From Alopecurus myosuroides (taxonomy: Eukaryota > Streptophyta > Magnoliopsida > Poales > Poaceae), in contig CM054057.1 in the NCBI GenBank assembly GCA_028641055.1, forward strand, positions 333,342,482 to 333,406,481: a DNA stretch of 64,000 nucleotides, given 5' to 3'. The position numbers and the translations under genes are program-made. How positions within the stretch are numbered: position 1 is the stretch's first letter; each line of letters begins with the position of its first letter. The notes under the pieces are model-generated. The model was not told the origin of the DNA and did no database searches. It saw only the letters and a list, made by a program, of their open reading frames with translations. This document shows, piece after piece, positions 1-10,879 of the stretch.

Positions 1-262
1 CGGTTTTCCCGCGAGCCACACGCAGTAAATGTGCACGATCCGCTGTTAAGATCGTGGCAGAAAACAACTTTTCACCGCCGCTTCGTTTCCACTTCACACG
101 TGGCAGCCGCGATGGGCGCCATGTTGCTTGATATGTGGTCCAGATTTGCCTGGCTCGTGTATAAATATCCGTCCTTAGGAGGAAAGTAACCTTCCTGGCC
201 ATTTGCTTCTCTTTCTTCTTCCTCGCGCACACCTCTTCCTTTGCAAGCACTCACAAGCTCTC
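1..262 (+). promoter_or_regulatory. Promoter and 5' leader of the outer element's antisense gene
   Basis: A TATAAATA box lies at 160-167, about 100 bases before the ATG at 263, so transcription would begin near 190. It drives the plus strand, opposite to the retrotransposon's own gag-pol. The equivalent inner-element gene has a TATA box at a similar distance from its ATG. The bases before 150 hold no recognisable coding sequence. Confidence 0.6.
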
Positions 263-1015
263 ATGGCTGGAGGAAAGAAGCGCGGCGCTGCCGCATCGTC
301 GTCGAAGGCGGCTGAGGACGTCCCTGCGACACCCGCCGTGAGGACGGGCGACTGGCGTTCCGCCAGCACCACCAATAAGAGCATCAAGGAGATGCACAGG
401 GAGGGGCTGATGCCCCCGAGGGCGACAAGCGCGTTCTCTTGGGCAAGAAGGAGGAGCTACCGAATCCCCGAGCGAACGAGCGAGTGATCTTCGCGGATCA
501 CGTCTCGCGCGGCCTCTCCCTTCCTCTTCATCCTTTCCTTCTTGGATTGATGTATGTCTATGGCATACAGCTCCATGACCTGCCTCCAAATGCGATTCAG
601 CACATCTCGTGTTTTATCCTACTTTGCGACTGCTTCTTAGGCATTCGCCCGCACTGGGGCCTTTGGAAGGCCCTATTCAAAGTGTGGGTCTTCCGTGAGA
701 AGTCGCGAGTAGGCGACCAGCTTGGAGAAAAGCTGCGCACCGGCGGCTTTGGGATCCAGGCGAAGACGGACAACTCCTATCTGAAGATGCACTTCGTCGA
801 CTCCGCGCAAGGATGGCGGAGGAAGTGGTTCTACGTCGTTAACGACAGCGCGGGTGGGGCTCATGAATTCCACCAGTTCGCTGTTTTGAAGCAAAGGAAG
901 TCCTAGGCGCACAAGCTCTCAATCGAAGATAGCCGGATCGTCTCCCCGCTACTCGCGAAAGTGGCGATCCTTCGCGATCAGACAACGGGGGTCGCGTTGA
1001 ATGGTTTACACCTGG
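263..1015 (+). pseudogene. Antisense extra gene of the outer Tat element, first part of exon 1 (putative gypsy-type transposon domain)
   Basis: The gene starts at ATG 263 with a low-complexity Ala/Lys/Ser segment, shifts frame once near 405-420, and continues in the frame of 439-906. The segment around 510-690 reads through VYGIQLHDLPPNAIQHISCF and GIRPHWGLWKALF. This is the signature of the grass protein family annotated as putative gypsy-type transposon (Pfam Transposase_28), which is found in antisense position in Tat elements. A TAG stop at 904-906 interrupts the frame, which otherwise stays open to the insertion point at 1015. The reading continues in the same phase at 10880 once the inner element and one copy of its target duplication are discounted. 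Function is unknown; the family is not a demonstrated transposase. Confidence 0.75.
1011..1015. repeat. Left target-site duplication of the inner element (cctgg)
   Basis: The five bases cctgg directly precede TGTCGG of the 5' LTR and recur immediately after the 3' LTR. Confidence 0.92.
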
Positions 1016-1564
1016 TGTCGGATATATACCGTATAGGGGTATATAAGATGGTAGTGAAAGTGCCTGGTTACCAGGGTGGCCCAAGTGGTAGTGGGCTGTG
1101 GTCCATTGGGCGGCCCAGTAACCTGACGCACAGAAGCCGGATTCTAGAAGAACCCGGATCACGGCCCATGTGATCTGGCTTGGAGGAGAAGACAGATTCC
1201 TTACTTTCCAAGTTATAGTTACCGTAGTCTTCTAGGTTTCCTATTCTGTAAGCCCTAATCCAGCTATTATATAAAGCTGGACGGGAGATAAACAAACCAA
1301 CGAATAACAGAGAAGATATAGACCAACTCGCCGAGAAGTTGATCCTCTGCGAGTAGCTAGATCCAAAACCTCACATTGTAATCCCGTTTCCAGGCTTTAG
1401 TCCTGATTAGTGAGAAGTGCAGGAGTAGGTACGTCGAACTGTCGCGACGTACCGAACCTGGGTAAATCCTGTGTTTACTGTCTATCACGCGATCCCGTTA
1501 CCCCACGTCTCTACCGTAGTCTCATGGCACCCCCGTCTATGAAAACTACTACGATGTCTCGACA
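1016..1564 (+). repeat. 5' LTR of the inner Tat element
   Basis: It begins TGTCGGATATATACC and ends GATGTCTCGACA. It matches 10326-10874 over its full length with differences near 1193, 1350, 1385, 1403 and 1480. A TATATAAA box lies at 1268-1275. Confidence 0.95.
1268..1275 (+). promoter_or_regulatory. TATA box of the inner element's 5' LTR
   Basis: TATATAAA followed by a GC-rich segment lies in the middle of the LTR, where a pol II promoter is expected. It is conserved at 10578-10585 in the 3' LTR. Confidence 0.6.
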
Positions 1565-1566
1565 GT

Positions 1567-1584
1567 TGGCGCCCACCGTGGGGC
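1567..1584 (+). other. Primer-binding site of the inner element
   Basis: TGGCGCCCACCGTGGGGC starts two bases after the LTR end. This TGGCGCC-type site is common in grass gypsy elements. I do not assign the primer tRNA with certainty. Confidence 0.7.
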
Positions 1585-1722
1585 AGACGACGTCAGGCGT
1601 GAAGTTTCGATCTGGGATACTTGGTGGAATCGGAAGATCAATCACTGTCGGAAGCTTGGAATTCAATGATGATGTCGGACGCTTCCTCGACAACGGATCC
1701 TACATACCGGCGCAAAACCACC

Positions 1723-1782
1723 TGGTAAGTGCCTGCGTGTTACCGATAGTATCTGCTAACATCTTTATCGGACTAACTGCAG
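1723..1782 (+). other. Candidate 60-bp intron in the gag leader of the inner element
   Basis: GTAAGT follows CACCTG at 1723. The segment contains two ctaac branch-point-like motifs and ends in actgcag just before an ATG at 1788. It is a multiple of three and has no stop, so unspliced and spliced forms share one frame. Only a transcript could settle it. Confidence 0.35.
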
Positions 1783-1787
1783 AAGCA

Positions 1788-3782
1788 ATGGGGTTTTGCG
1801 GTGGAAGCAAATTTATCCCACCCGCCCTATACCCAGTCGAGGATGACTATGATGACGGATTCTGCTCGGATCGCCGACAAAAAAGTGACACACACTTTAT
1901 CGGCATGGTGCAGTCCGAAGTCGCCGAAAACACGGATGACGTAAACCCCGTGCAAGAGGCAGACAAAAACACACCCGTCACAGCAACGGAAGACCCGACA
2001 CCCGTCATACGGGCGGAAGATCCGACATCCGTCAACGAGACGATGAACTCGGAAGCAGAATCCGTGCTAGCTGCCATTGAGGCGAGATTAGAGTCGGAAA
2101 CCGGATCAGAGGATTTTGATTCCGAAGACGAAGACGCGGACGCCTTTGAAAGGAAAGTTAAATCTTTTCAAGAGGGATTCCATGAAGTGCTAATGGCAAA
2201 ACCAGCTGATACCACGGATGCCGGTAGCCAGGAAAGCCCTAAAACTCCTTCGCCAGAGGAAGAGAGAGAAGACGGAGAAACTTCTCCGGTATTTCCCAAT
2301 GTTAAGGAATTGACAGAGGATGAGCCTGTCAAAAAACCTCCCTCTTCCAAGAAAAAGCATCGTGCTGCTAAGAAACTCCAATACAAAATCCGGAAGAAAA
2401 AATCAGCTGATCAAGCCGAGGAAAACCTGGAAGTAGGAGATGCTAGCGGAACAAAAACTGCGGAGAAGAAAATCAAAGAAATCCTTGTTCCGCCAATGAC
2501 GGAACAGGAAGAGCAAGAGCTGTTGCAAACGCCAGTGGGAGCAAATGAACCCCCTGAGATGCTGGAAGCCAGGATGCAAGCTTTCCAAAGGCAACAGCAA
2601 CATCTACTCAGATCTCGCCAACACCTCCAAAAAACCCAGGATGACATTAAGCTCATGAAGGAAGATATAGAGGAGTACGAGAGAAAGAATAGATCTGGCA
2701 TTAAACCTACAAGATTACCCGGAATCGTCAGACCGGAAGTACTGCCGCCAAAACAAAGGTTTCACAACCCATCTTGGCAAAAGCAGGTAAACGGCAAAGA
2801 TGCCAGAGGCGAACCAATTTATAAAACCGCAGCAGAAAACGCGGAAGCAGCGTTCGCCATCCTGAACAATGATCTGTACTCCAATGGTGAAAAACTTCAA
2901 GGGGTGTATGCTTACCTAGGAAAAGCATTGCAACAACAACAGCGGGCCCAAGAGCGATCAGGAAGACTGCAGGATAACTCCGCCCTATGCAAAACAGCTA
3001 CTTGCGCCGCTGGAGCACCTGGACCAGAGGAACCTGGAGATTCAGACAATTCAAAGGATAAAAAAGAGGATCCGAGAAAAGACAAGAAAAACCCCGACAA
3101 TAGGGATGAAGCGTCCCGAACCGGATCCCATCCCCCGAAAGGTGGACTTAAAACCCACGATCGGGAAGAAAAATACCGGAATGACGGCAAAATAATGCCA
3201 CCTCCGAGAAACCCAGCTGAGAAAGCCGGAAGATACGATACACCTCACAGGCGTGAGAGATCCCGGACACCCACAAAGGATAAAGAAAGGCACAGGAGCA
3301 GGACTCCGCCTAATCCAAAAGGACGTGATCATGGAAGAGATAGGTACAATCCCGGAAAAGCGCGCCCGCGCAACAATGGAAAAGAAAGGAGTAGATCCCC
3401 TTCTGTCCATTCAGCCGGAAGATATTCCGCACACATTGATAGAGCGGAAAAGGATGATCTATACTTTGGTCCTAAGTGTTTTACTGACAGGATCCGAAGG
3501 ATAACCCTGCATTCTGGCTTCGCCAAAGTTGGTCCAACCTACCAAAAATATACCGGTAGCACAAACCCGGACACCTGGCTCTCAGACTATTATACAGCCG
3601 TCCAAATCAACAATGGGACAGACCTGGAAGCTGTCAAGTTTCTTCCCCTAATGTTACTGGATGGAGCCAGAGATTGGATCAATGGATTACCATCAAGAAC
3701 TGTCGACAGCTGGGTTGATATGGCTAGAGTATTTACTCAGCATTTCCGGGGAACATACAAACGCCCGAACAACATCAACTAG
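1788..3782 (+). pseudogene. Gag of the inner Tat element, 5' part up to the first in-frame stop
   Basis: The frame is open from inside the LTR to TAG at 3780-3782. I take ATG 1788, after the candidate intron, as the likely start. The protein begins with an acidic, Thr/Glu-rich region and a Lys-rich stretch near 2330-2410. A Gln-rich coiled-coil segment follows at 2540-2660 (RQQQHLLRSRQHLQKT). Next is a strongly basic Arg/Ser segment at 3240-3420 (RRERSRTPTKDKERHRSRTP). The capsid-like retrotransposon Gag domain starts near 3470, with TNPDTWLSDYYTAVQ and GARDWINGLP. The same frame resumes after the stop, so this is one interrupted polyprotein. The TAG fits a CAG codon hit by a C-to-T change. 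Confidence 0.85.
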
Positions 3783-5240
3783 CTGAACCATTGCACCCAA
3801 TTCGAGGATGAACCATACGTGGATTTCATCTCCAGATGGACAACAATGAAGAATAGTTGTTCTGGAGTAACTGACGTACAAGCAAAGCATGCTTTCGTCA
3901 ATGGCCTAAAACCCGGACTTGTACCGTTCATGGTTGGTTCCAAGCAGCACAAAGATCTCGGATCTATGCTTACAACCGCCAACGAGCACGCTGCAGCCAA
4001 AGACGACATCAGAGCAAGAGGAGGCAATATCGATACACTGATACTTGCTAAGAAAACTCCTCGTTCTGACAAAAAAGGAACCCCAGAAACAACGACAAAA
4101 CCCAAGGAAGTCAACATAGCCTTTGGAAGCGAAAAAGGGAATAAGTGGAAAGGACGCAGCCTAGATCCAATCAATTACACTCCAGAGGAGTGGGAGAGGA
4201 TTAAGTCGGAACCTTGTGTCCACCATTCACAATTTGGGAAACCCACCCATACAAACGCACAATGCCGGCTGAATAAGCACATGAAAGGCAGTGCAGGATT
4301 CGGAAATAAGGGGAAGGGTTCCAAAAGGAAACCCGCCAAACAAAAGCCAGAAGCTGACAAAGAAGACAGTGAATCGGACACTAATGAAAAAATACAGGAA
4401 CAACAGCGAAAAGGCGAACCCAAATTTCCGAGAGTTGATGGAGAAGCAATGCTAACATTTCTAGCAACTCCGTCAGCAAAGGTGGCCAAAAGAACACTTC
4501 GAGAAATAAACGCGGTTGTTCCGTCAACCCCGAAATTCTTGAAGTACTCCAACACACCAATTACCTGGGATCAGTCTGATCATCCCGGGAATATCCCTGA
4601 ACCCGGCACACAAGCTCTTGTCGTAAGCCCTATTGTCCAGAACACTAGGCTAAGAAGAGTGCTGATGGATGGAGGATCCAGCATTAACATAATGTATTTG
4701 GATACACTGAAGCATCTGAAGATTTCCGAGTCCCAGCTCAATCACAACAACATACGCTTCCACGGTATTGTCCCTGGCAGACAAGCACGGTCCCTAGGAG
4801 AAATTTCCCTAGATGTCACCTTCGGAGATACAGATCATTTTCGACAGGAAAAAGTATCCTTCGAAGTAGTGCCGTTCGAAAGCGTGTATCACGCAATACT
4901 CGGACGTCCAGCTTTCGCCAAATTCATGGCAAGATCCTGTTATATTTATAACAAGCTGAAAATGCCAGGACCCAAAGGAGAAGTAATCACCATAGCTGGT
5001 GATTTTAAGCTAGCAAATGAGTTGGAGAAAGAAAACGCCCTTTGCGCTCAAAGAGTCATAGCAAAGGAAGAACTGAAGGAATTGGCCAAGGAGGTATCGC
5101 CGACAGAAATGCCGGCAGGAAAAGAAACCCGGAAGCAAATAGACAGCTTCAAGGCGTCCGAGAATAAAAGACAGGTAATCCTAGATCCCAAAGATCCGAT
5201 AAAATTCGTCGTTGTAGGGACTGGGATGACCGACAAATAG
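3783..5240 (+). pseudogene. Gag C-terminus, zinc-binding remnant and aspartic protease of the inner Tat element
   Basis: This continues the Gag frame in phase after the 3780 stop. It completes the capsid domain (FEDEPYVDFISRWTTMK) and then carries a Cys/His cluster near 4215-4265 (CVHHSQFGKPTHTNAQC), a variant knuckle with CX2H and HX4C spacing. Retroviral-type aspartic protease follows, with the catalytic loop LMDGGSSINIMY near 4660-4700 and the downstream hydrophobic motif YHAILGRPAF near 4888-4918. A linker runs to TAG at 5238-5240, where the frame is again open beyond the stop. Protease would cut the polyprotein inside the virus-like particle. The stop prevents RT from being made as part of this product. 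Confidence 0.85.
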
Positions 5241-6254
5241 GAAGGCGAGCTCATCAAGTTCCTCCGTGAGAACTGGGATATTTTTGCCTGGTGTCCAGCT
5301 GACATGCCAGGCGTACCCAGGGAACTTGCTGAGCACCAACTCAAGGTAATTCCAGGTTCAAAACCTGTCAAACAAGGTCTCCGTCGATTTGACGGAAGAA
5401 GACGGAAGGCTATTGGCAAGGAAATTATCCGGCTTTTAGCAGCGGATTTCATCCAGGAAGTAATCCACATTGAATGGTCCGCAAATCCGGTATTAGTACC
5501 AAAGAAAGACAGTACTGCTCTTAGAATGTGTATAGATTACACGGGCTTGAACAAATTGTGTCCAAAAGATAGGTTTGCGTTACCGCGAATCGATCAAATA
5601 ATAGATGCCACTGCAGGCTCTGAGCTTTTGTGCTTTTTGGATGCATACTCCGGGTACCACCAAATACGCATGAAAAAGGAAGATCAAATTAAGACTTCTT
5701 TCATAACCCCGTACGGGACGTATTATTACGTAACCATGCCATTTGGCCTGAAGAACGCAGGTGCAACCTACCAGCGTTGCATGCAACGTTGTTTGCATAG
5801 TCAGATTGGCAGAAACGTCCATGTTTACATGGACGATATTGCTGTCGTAACCAAGGAAAAAGATACACTCCTTGAGGATCTGCGAGAAACTTTCGAAAAC
5901 TTGCGCACTTACAAGATGAAGTTAAATCCGTCTAAGTGTGTATTCGGGGTTCCCTCAGGAAAACTTCTGGGTTTTATCGTTTCTCATAGAGGAATAGAAG
6001 TTAACCCGGAAAAGATAAAAGTCATCTTGAACATCTCGAAGCCTACGTGCGTAAAAGATGTCCAAAGATTGACGGGTTCCGCCGCTGCCGTCAGCAGATT
6101 TATTAGTAGGCTGGGGGATAAAGCCCTACCACTCTACAAGTTGCTGAAGAAATCCGACAAAGACAAGTGGATAGCAAAAGCATTCGAATATCTAGCAGTT
6201 ATGTCTCTTCCGTACTTAGTTCAATTTCTATGTAAACATCTTTTGAGATCATGA
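5241..6254 (+). pseudogene. Reverse transcriptase of the inner Tat element, truncated after RT
   Basis: The segment is in phase with the upstream protease. It contains the RT entry region (SANPVLVPKKDS), DYTGLNKLCPKD, LDAYSGYHQIRM, the MPFGLKNAGATYQR block and the catalytic box VYMDD near 5824, followed by KLLGFIVSHRGIEVNPEKI. The thumb/connection region runs to KLLKKSDKDKW near 6170. Similarity then stops and the frame closes at 6254. RNase H, the second RNase H and integrase are all missing. The sequence after ~6185 looks like the untranslated tail that normally follows integrase. The deletion therefore removed a clean block from the end of RT to the end of pol. Confidence 0.88.
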
Positions 6255-6830
6255 AATAAAGTTGTCGGAATTTTGGTATCCATGTTTTTTCAGTAGAAAG
6301 CATGATTCCACCTTATCTATTACCCAATGATCTTACAAAATACTCAATGTTAACCCGAATTGTGCCTGCGTACTCGGCGTTAAGAAACTGAATGATTTTT
6401 CAGCCTGCTAATGGCTAAAGGAAACTTGAATTGCCTGCGTGCCCAAGTTTCATTTAAAAAATTCCTTGCTTTTCTAAGCATTTTCTGATTGCTTGTGTGT
6501 TGGGTCACTGGAGCTAGTTAGTAAAAATGCCTTTAGTATGATCCATGTTTCCGAGTTTTAACTGATTGGTTATACCCAGTTACTCGACATGACGATTCAT
6601 AATGTTATCGAGCCATTCCAAACACTAAGGACAGTCAAAACACATATGCCAGAGAACTTAGAAGTTAAAGGAATAATAAAATCCGAAAACTTTGCAAAGA
6701 ATTTCATAATTAAGATTGCAAAAGGCGGAGTTTTCGTTCATACAAATAGAAACATTACATTTTGGATTACATTTAAAGAACAGTAATGCTCCTATTGTCT
6801 ACTTCCGCTATCCAGGTTCAAGGTAGCCCT
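6255..6830. other. Pol 3' untranslated spacer of the inner element
   Basis: This AT-rich sequence has no credible gene. It includes a tract around 6298-6560 that closely matches 22496-22760 in the older related element (shared ccaatgatctt and gttaacccgaattgtgcctg). It separates the pol remnant from the 3' end of the convergent antisense gene. Confidence 0.6.
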
Positions 6831-9785
6831 TCAAGCATCCGACTCCTCCTCGCTGCTGTCGTCTTTGGGGATTGGAGGGATCTCCTCTTCTGGATAATTG
6901 ACGGAGATATTTACCATGGAGGCAATCTGGGTGGCGTGGCCTTTGATTTCATCAAAGATGGTATTTCACTGAGTATCCGTGTATCCTTGAGGGACACCGG
7001 ACGCCACGCGCCAAGATTTAGCACCGGGGTAGTGCATGCGCATAAGGCCGAGTGCCATGCACGCACCACCCCGTGCAGCGGAACGCAGGATGGAATCCCT
7101 GGATTCCGCCACCTCCATGATGGCTCCCGGAAGCTTTTCAACCTCCGAGAACTCCCCAGTCCTTGAGGGAAGGAACTTGTTGACCAGCTGCATTCCAGCA
7201 GCCCGGATCGAAGTCCATGTCTTCCCAAAGGCTCGGATTCCTTCAAGCCGAGTGACATCTGGGGTATCTCCTGTTTTTTCCAAACAAAACAACCAAAAGT
7301 GTTAGGTGAAAAACAGAGAAGAAAAGCAAGATATGGAAAAAAGGGTAAAGGTAGCAGAAAGTTACCGATAAGCTTGTCGATCTCGGAGACTTCCTCCAGG
7401 CGAAGGTTCAGAGCATTTTCTAAATCCTGAATGGTGGATTTATCCTTCTCCGCTTGCTCGGAAGCCTTGGAATTGGCAACTCCAAGGGCCAAATTGCTGG
7501 CCTCCAGATCCTTTTGAGCCTTCACAAGATTCTTGTGAAGGTCCAAATTCTCCTTTCGGAGATTCTCGGCATTGCCGGCATCTTCAGCTATTTGCTTGGC
7601 CTTAGCCAAAGCAGCTGGAAAGCAAGGAAAATTCTGAGTTTAGAAAATTTCCGGAATAAGTACTTAGACAAAAAATTGAATCGAAAAATTCAGAGGAAAA
7701 ATGTTTACCTGCTGTTTCCGACAAAGCGAGCTGAGACGATGCCAGCTCCGCCTCTCTCTCCTCAAGAATAGAAAGAAGATTTCTAACCTCTTTATTCTTG
7801 ATGGAGAGTTTGTTGAAAACTTCCATGTTAATGGCTTCGGCGGTTTGCTGAAACATAGCAAGGAAAAGAATGGTTACTAAAAACATCAAAGCAAAAAAGA
7901 ATACATTTTGTTTAATGCTTGGGGGCTAGAGTTACATACCTGGCTCATTCGTTGCAAACCCGCCAAGTTTTCATTGAACCCTTTTGCGCATTCCGCAAAA
8001 AGGGTTCCGGCCGCGCTTAGGCCGTCATTGATAATCTTGAATTCCTTGTCAAAGGTGGGAATCTCCTCGTCGAATGTCCGAGAAGGTTGTCCCACCTCTG
8101 GAGCCGCCCTTTCCCTCGTGTCCGAGTTCGACACAACAGGCTGGCTGGGCTCCAGTGGCTTGGTGGTGGGGGCTGCAGCGTGCTCTTCCGCCATTGTGGA
8201 TGTCGTATCTGGGGCGATGACGGGAGAAGGTTGGCTGCCTCGGCTGGAAACAACTTTGTGTTTCTTCAGCTTCTTCGGCTTTAGGTTGGAGGGGGGCAGG
8301 CTGAAAACAAAAAACCCGGAAAAGTTAAAACTCCGAAGATGGAAGAAATTTTTTCCATATAAGAACAGAACCCAGAAGGAAAGAACCTGGAAGTGGCGAC
8401 GGGGATCCCGTCAAGGTCGATAACTTCCTCAGAGGAAGAAATCTTCTTGCGCTTGCGCCCACCAGTAGTGGCAGTACGCAAGGCATCCAGTTCAGCTTCG
8501 GAGGCTAACTCCGAGTCTGGAAGTTCAGCGAACTGTCGAAAAAACAAATCAGAGTCGGAAGCAAGAAAATCCGAGAAAGAATGTTAAAACTATACCCAAA
8601 TGACGGAAAAAATACCTTGGGAGCCGGATTGTCGGCCATGTACATCGGCCGACTCGCTTCGTATTGGTCACGGGATGCGACCAATTGGTTTGCGCGCCGT
8701 CGAAGATCCCTTGGAGACCAATCCTTGATGGATGTCCGCATTGGGTCGTTGGCTCCCGTGTATTCGCACAGGAGGCGGCCACCGTGATTGGCCAACGGCT
8801 GGATCCGCCTATTTAACCAGCAAAGGACCGTGTCCATGCCAGTTAGAGGTGGATCAGAGGAGGTGAGCTTGGCGATGCGCCGCTTGATCCTTAGAAGATC
8901 AGGCGGCAGAACCTGGACGGCTTCCGTTCCCCAATTGTCTTGGGGAATGGCAGCAGTGTTGGAGAAAGGTGGAACCCCGATGGCCTTTTTTGGGAAAGGC
9001 ACATCGGGATGGTAGAAGAAAGAACCCGTCCAAAATTTGACGGATTCAGATGTCTTGATCTTGGGGAACTAATCTTCCCTAAACCTCCGAAGAGTAAAGG
9101 AGATGGTCCCGCAAGTCGGGAGTACGCCCTCCGAGGAGTTCCGCTTAACCCCGAAACAATACATCCAGAAATCTAACCTAGGCTCTAAACCTAAGTAACC
9201 CTCGAATAGGGCCTGGAACCCGGCCATATAAAGAATGGAGTTGGGTGGCAGGTTATGGGGTTGGATGTTGTAGTGGGAGAGGATTTGAAGGAAGAAGGCG
9301 GAAGGTGGAAGCCCCATACCTCTAAGGAGGTGGGAAGAAAGGAGAACCCTTTCGCCGTCTCTCGGCATTGGCTCGAGCTCGTCTTCAGGGAGCCGCCATT
9401 TCCCTTTGAGGATCAGGCCCTCCTTTTCCAGGTTTGGAAGGAGAGCTGGCGGAATGCTGCATGCAATCCAATTGCCTGCAGTTTCCACCTCTTCCTCCGC
9501 TCCGGCGGCGGCGGACGCGGCGGCTTCCGCAGCGGCGAGCTCGTCGCCGAGGAGCTGGATCTTGTCCTCCGCCGTTTCGGGAGCAAACGGCGGGGAGGGT
9601 GCGGAGCTTGAGTCCGCAGCGTTCGTGGCGGCGGAAAGATCCTCTCCGCCCGCCGCAGAGGCCGCCGTTTTTTCCGGCTCGTCGCCGGCGTGCTTTGGGG
9701 ACCCGAGCTGCGGATCCAGATCGTTGAATATGTCGTCGACGGCGAGCGCGGCGGAGCGAGTGGGAGACGACGGTGAGGTTGCCAT
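6831..9785 (-). pseudogene. Antisense intron-containing extra gene of the inner Tat element (putative gypsy-type transposon protein)
   Basis: Six exons can be drawn by eye on the minus strand: 9785-8616, 8532-8387, 8300-7940, 7847-7709, 7614-7366 and 7270-6831. All have GT/AG borders. Exon 1 has an Ala/Glu-rich start, then the Transposase_28-like domain (HYNIQPHNLPPNSILYMAGF and GLEPRLDFWMYCF). Exon 2 has a basic nuclear-signal-like GGRKRKKISSSEE. Exons 3-5 carry coiled-coil sequence (NLRKENLDLHKNLVKAQKDL). Exon 6 has a C-terminal domain ending in an acidic tail, terminating at TGA 6831-6833. Two in-frame stops break it: TAG at 9069-9071 and TGA at 6966-6968, both where relatives suggest Trp-like codons. 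Function is unknown. Confidence 0.75.
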
Positions 9786-9920
9786 TTGGTGGCGGCGCGA
9801 TTGCGTTCGTGTGCTCTGGGTGCATTCGTGCGCTCGGGATGGTTCTTCGCTCGGGAGCTTGTGCGCAGCAATGGTGTGACAGTGAGAGTGCGGAAGGTTT
9901 TTGACGAGGACGAAGACGGC

Positions 9921-9930
9921 TATTTATAGC
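9921..9930 (-). promoter_or_regulatory. TATA box of the inner element's antisense gene
   Basis: On the minus strand the bases read CTATAAATAG, about 135 bases upstream of ATG 9785. The spacing resembles the TATA box at 160 upstream of the outer element's gene, which supports a promoter separate from the LTR. Confidence 0.55.
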
Positions 9931-10325
9931 CAGAAATCCGTCAAGATACGTGCCAACGGCTATTTTGACCGTTGGATGATCAACGCGTGTCACTCGCCGG
10001 AAAATCCGGGAAATGAAACGACAGGGTAATGATGGTTATCTCCTCGTTTCCCGCGAGAATCTGTCAGAGATATGTTTCTGGGTTTTCCGAGTAAAACTCA
10101 AACGTCCCTTACGTCAGCATGATTAAGTGCGCTGACGTAAGAAGTTCCTTCTCCACGAAGTATCATGAGAGAAAAGCCGGATTTTCAGGATTCCGAGTTT
10201 CACGTTACCATCTCTTTCAAAAGAAGAAGAATAAGAAGAATCAAGACTGGTGATTGAAATTTCTCGGACAAAGCACCTTTGGCGGAAGACGGCAAATCAG
10301 AGTTTTAATCCTTCTTGGGGGCTAC
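9931..10325 (+). other. Spacer between antisense promoter and 3' LTR, ending in a polypurine-type tract
   Basis: No gene is visible. The last bases, cttcttgggggctac at 10311-10325, form the G-rich tract that normally primes plus-strand synthesis just before TGTCGG. The counterpart at 25409-25423 precedes the older element's LTR. Confidence 0.6.
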
Positions 10326-10874
10326 TGTCGGATATATACCGTATAGGGGTATATAAGATGGTAGTGAAAGTGCCTGGTTACCAGGGTGGCCCAAGTGGTA
10401 GTGGGCTGTGGTCCATTGGGCGGCCCAGTAACCTGACGCACAGAAGCCGGATTCTAGAAGAACCCGGATCACGGCCCATGTGATCTGGCTTGGAGGAGAA
10501 GACGGATTCCTTACTTTCCAAGTTATAGTTACCGTAGTCTTCTAGGTTTCCTATTCTGTAAGCCCTAATCCAGCTATTATATAAAGCTGGACGGGAGATA
10601 AACAAACCAACGAATAACAGAGAAGATATAGACCAACTCGCCGAGAAGTTGATCCTCTGTGAGTAGCTAGATCCAAAACCTCACATTGTAATCCTGTTTC
10701 CAGGCTTTAGTCATGATTAGTGAGAAGTGCAGGAGTAGGTACGTCGAACTGTCGCGACGTACCGAACCTGGGTAAATCCTGTGTTTACTATCTATCACGC
10801 GATCCCGTTACCCCACGTCTCTACCGTAGTCTCATGGCACCCCCGTCTATGAAAACTACTACGATGTCTCGACA
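10326..10874 (+). repeat. 3' LTR of the inner Tat element
   Basis: This full-length copy of 1016-1564 has five substitutions and no indel. Confidence 0.95.
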
Positions 10875-10879
10875 CCTGG
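10875..10879. repeat. Right target-site duplication of the inner element (cctgg)
   Basis: It is identical to 1011-1015. Confidence 0.92.

Larger units (their letters stand above)
1016..10874 (+). mobile_element. Inner Tat-lineage Ty3/gypsy retrotransposon, complete ends but internally deleted
   Basis: Two 549-bp LTRs (TGTCGG...CTCGACA) flank the element, with matching 5-bp duplications cctgg. The internal order is primer-binding site, gag, protease, RT, then an abrupt loss of RNase H and integrase near 6185. Next come pol 3' untranslated sequence, an antisense intron-containing gene (9785-6831), a purine-rich tract and the 3' LTR. By hand count the LTRs differ at 5 of 549 positions (4 transitions). 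With the rate often used for grasses (1.3e-8 per site per year) this is about 0.35 million years. The lost pol domains mean this copy would need help in trans, unless the deletion happened after insertion. Confidence 0.92.

Noticed and set aside
9406..9879. Long plus-strand open frames opposite the start of the inner antisense gene
   Set aside because: They are GC-rich shadow frames of exon 1 (9785-8616). The minus strand carries the recognisable domain, TATA box and splice sites.
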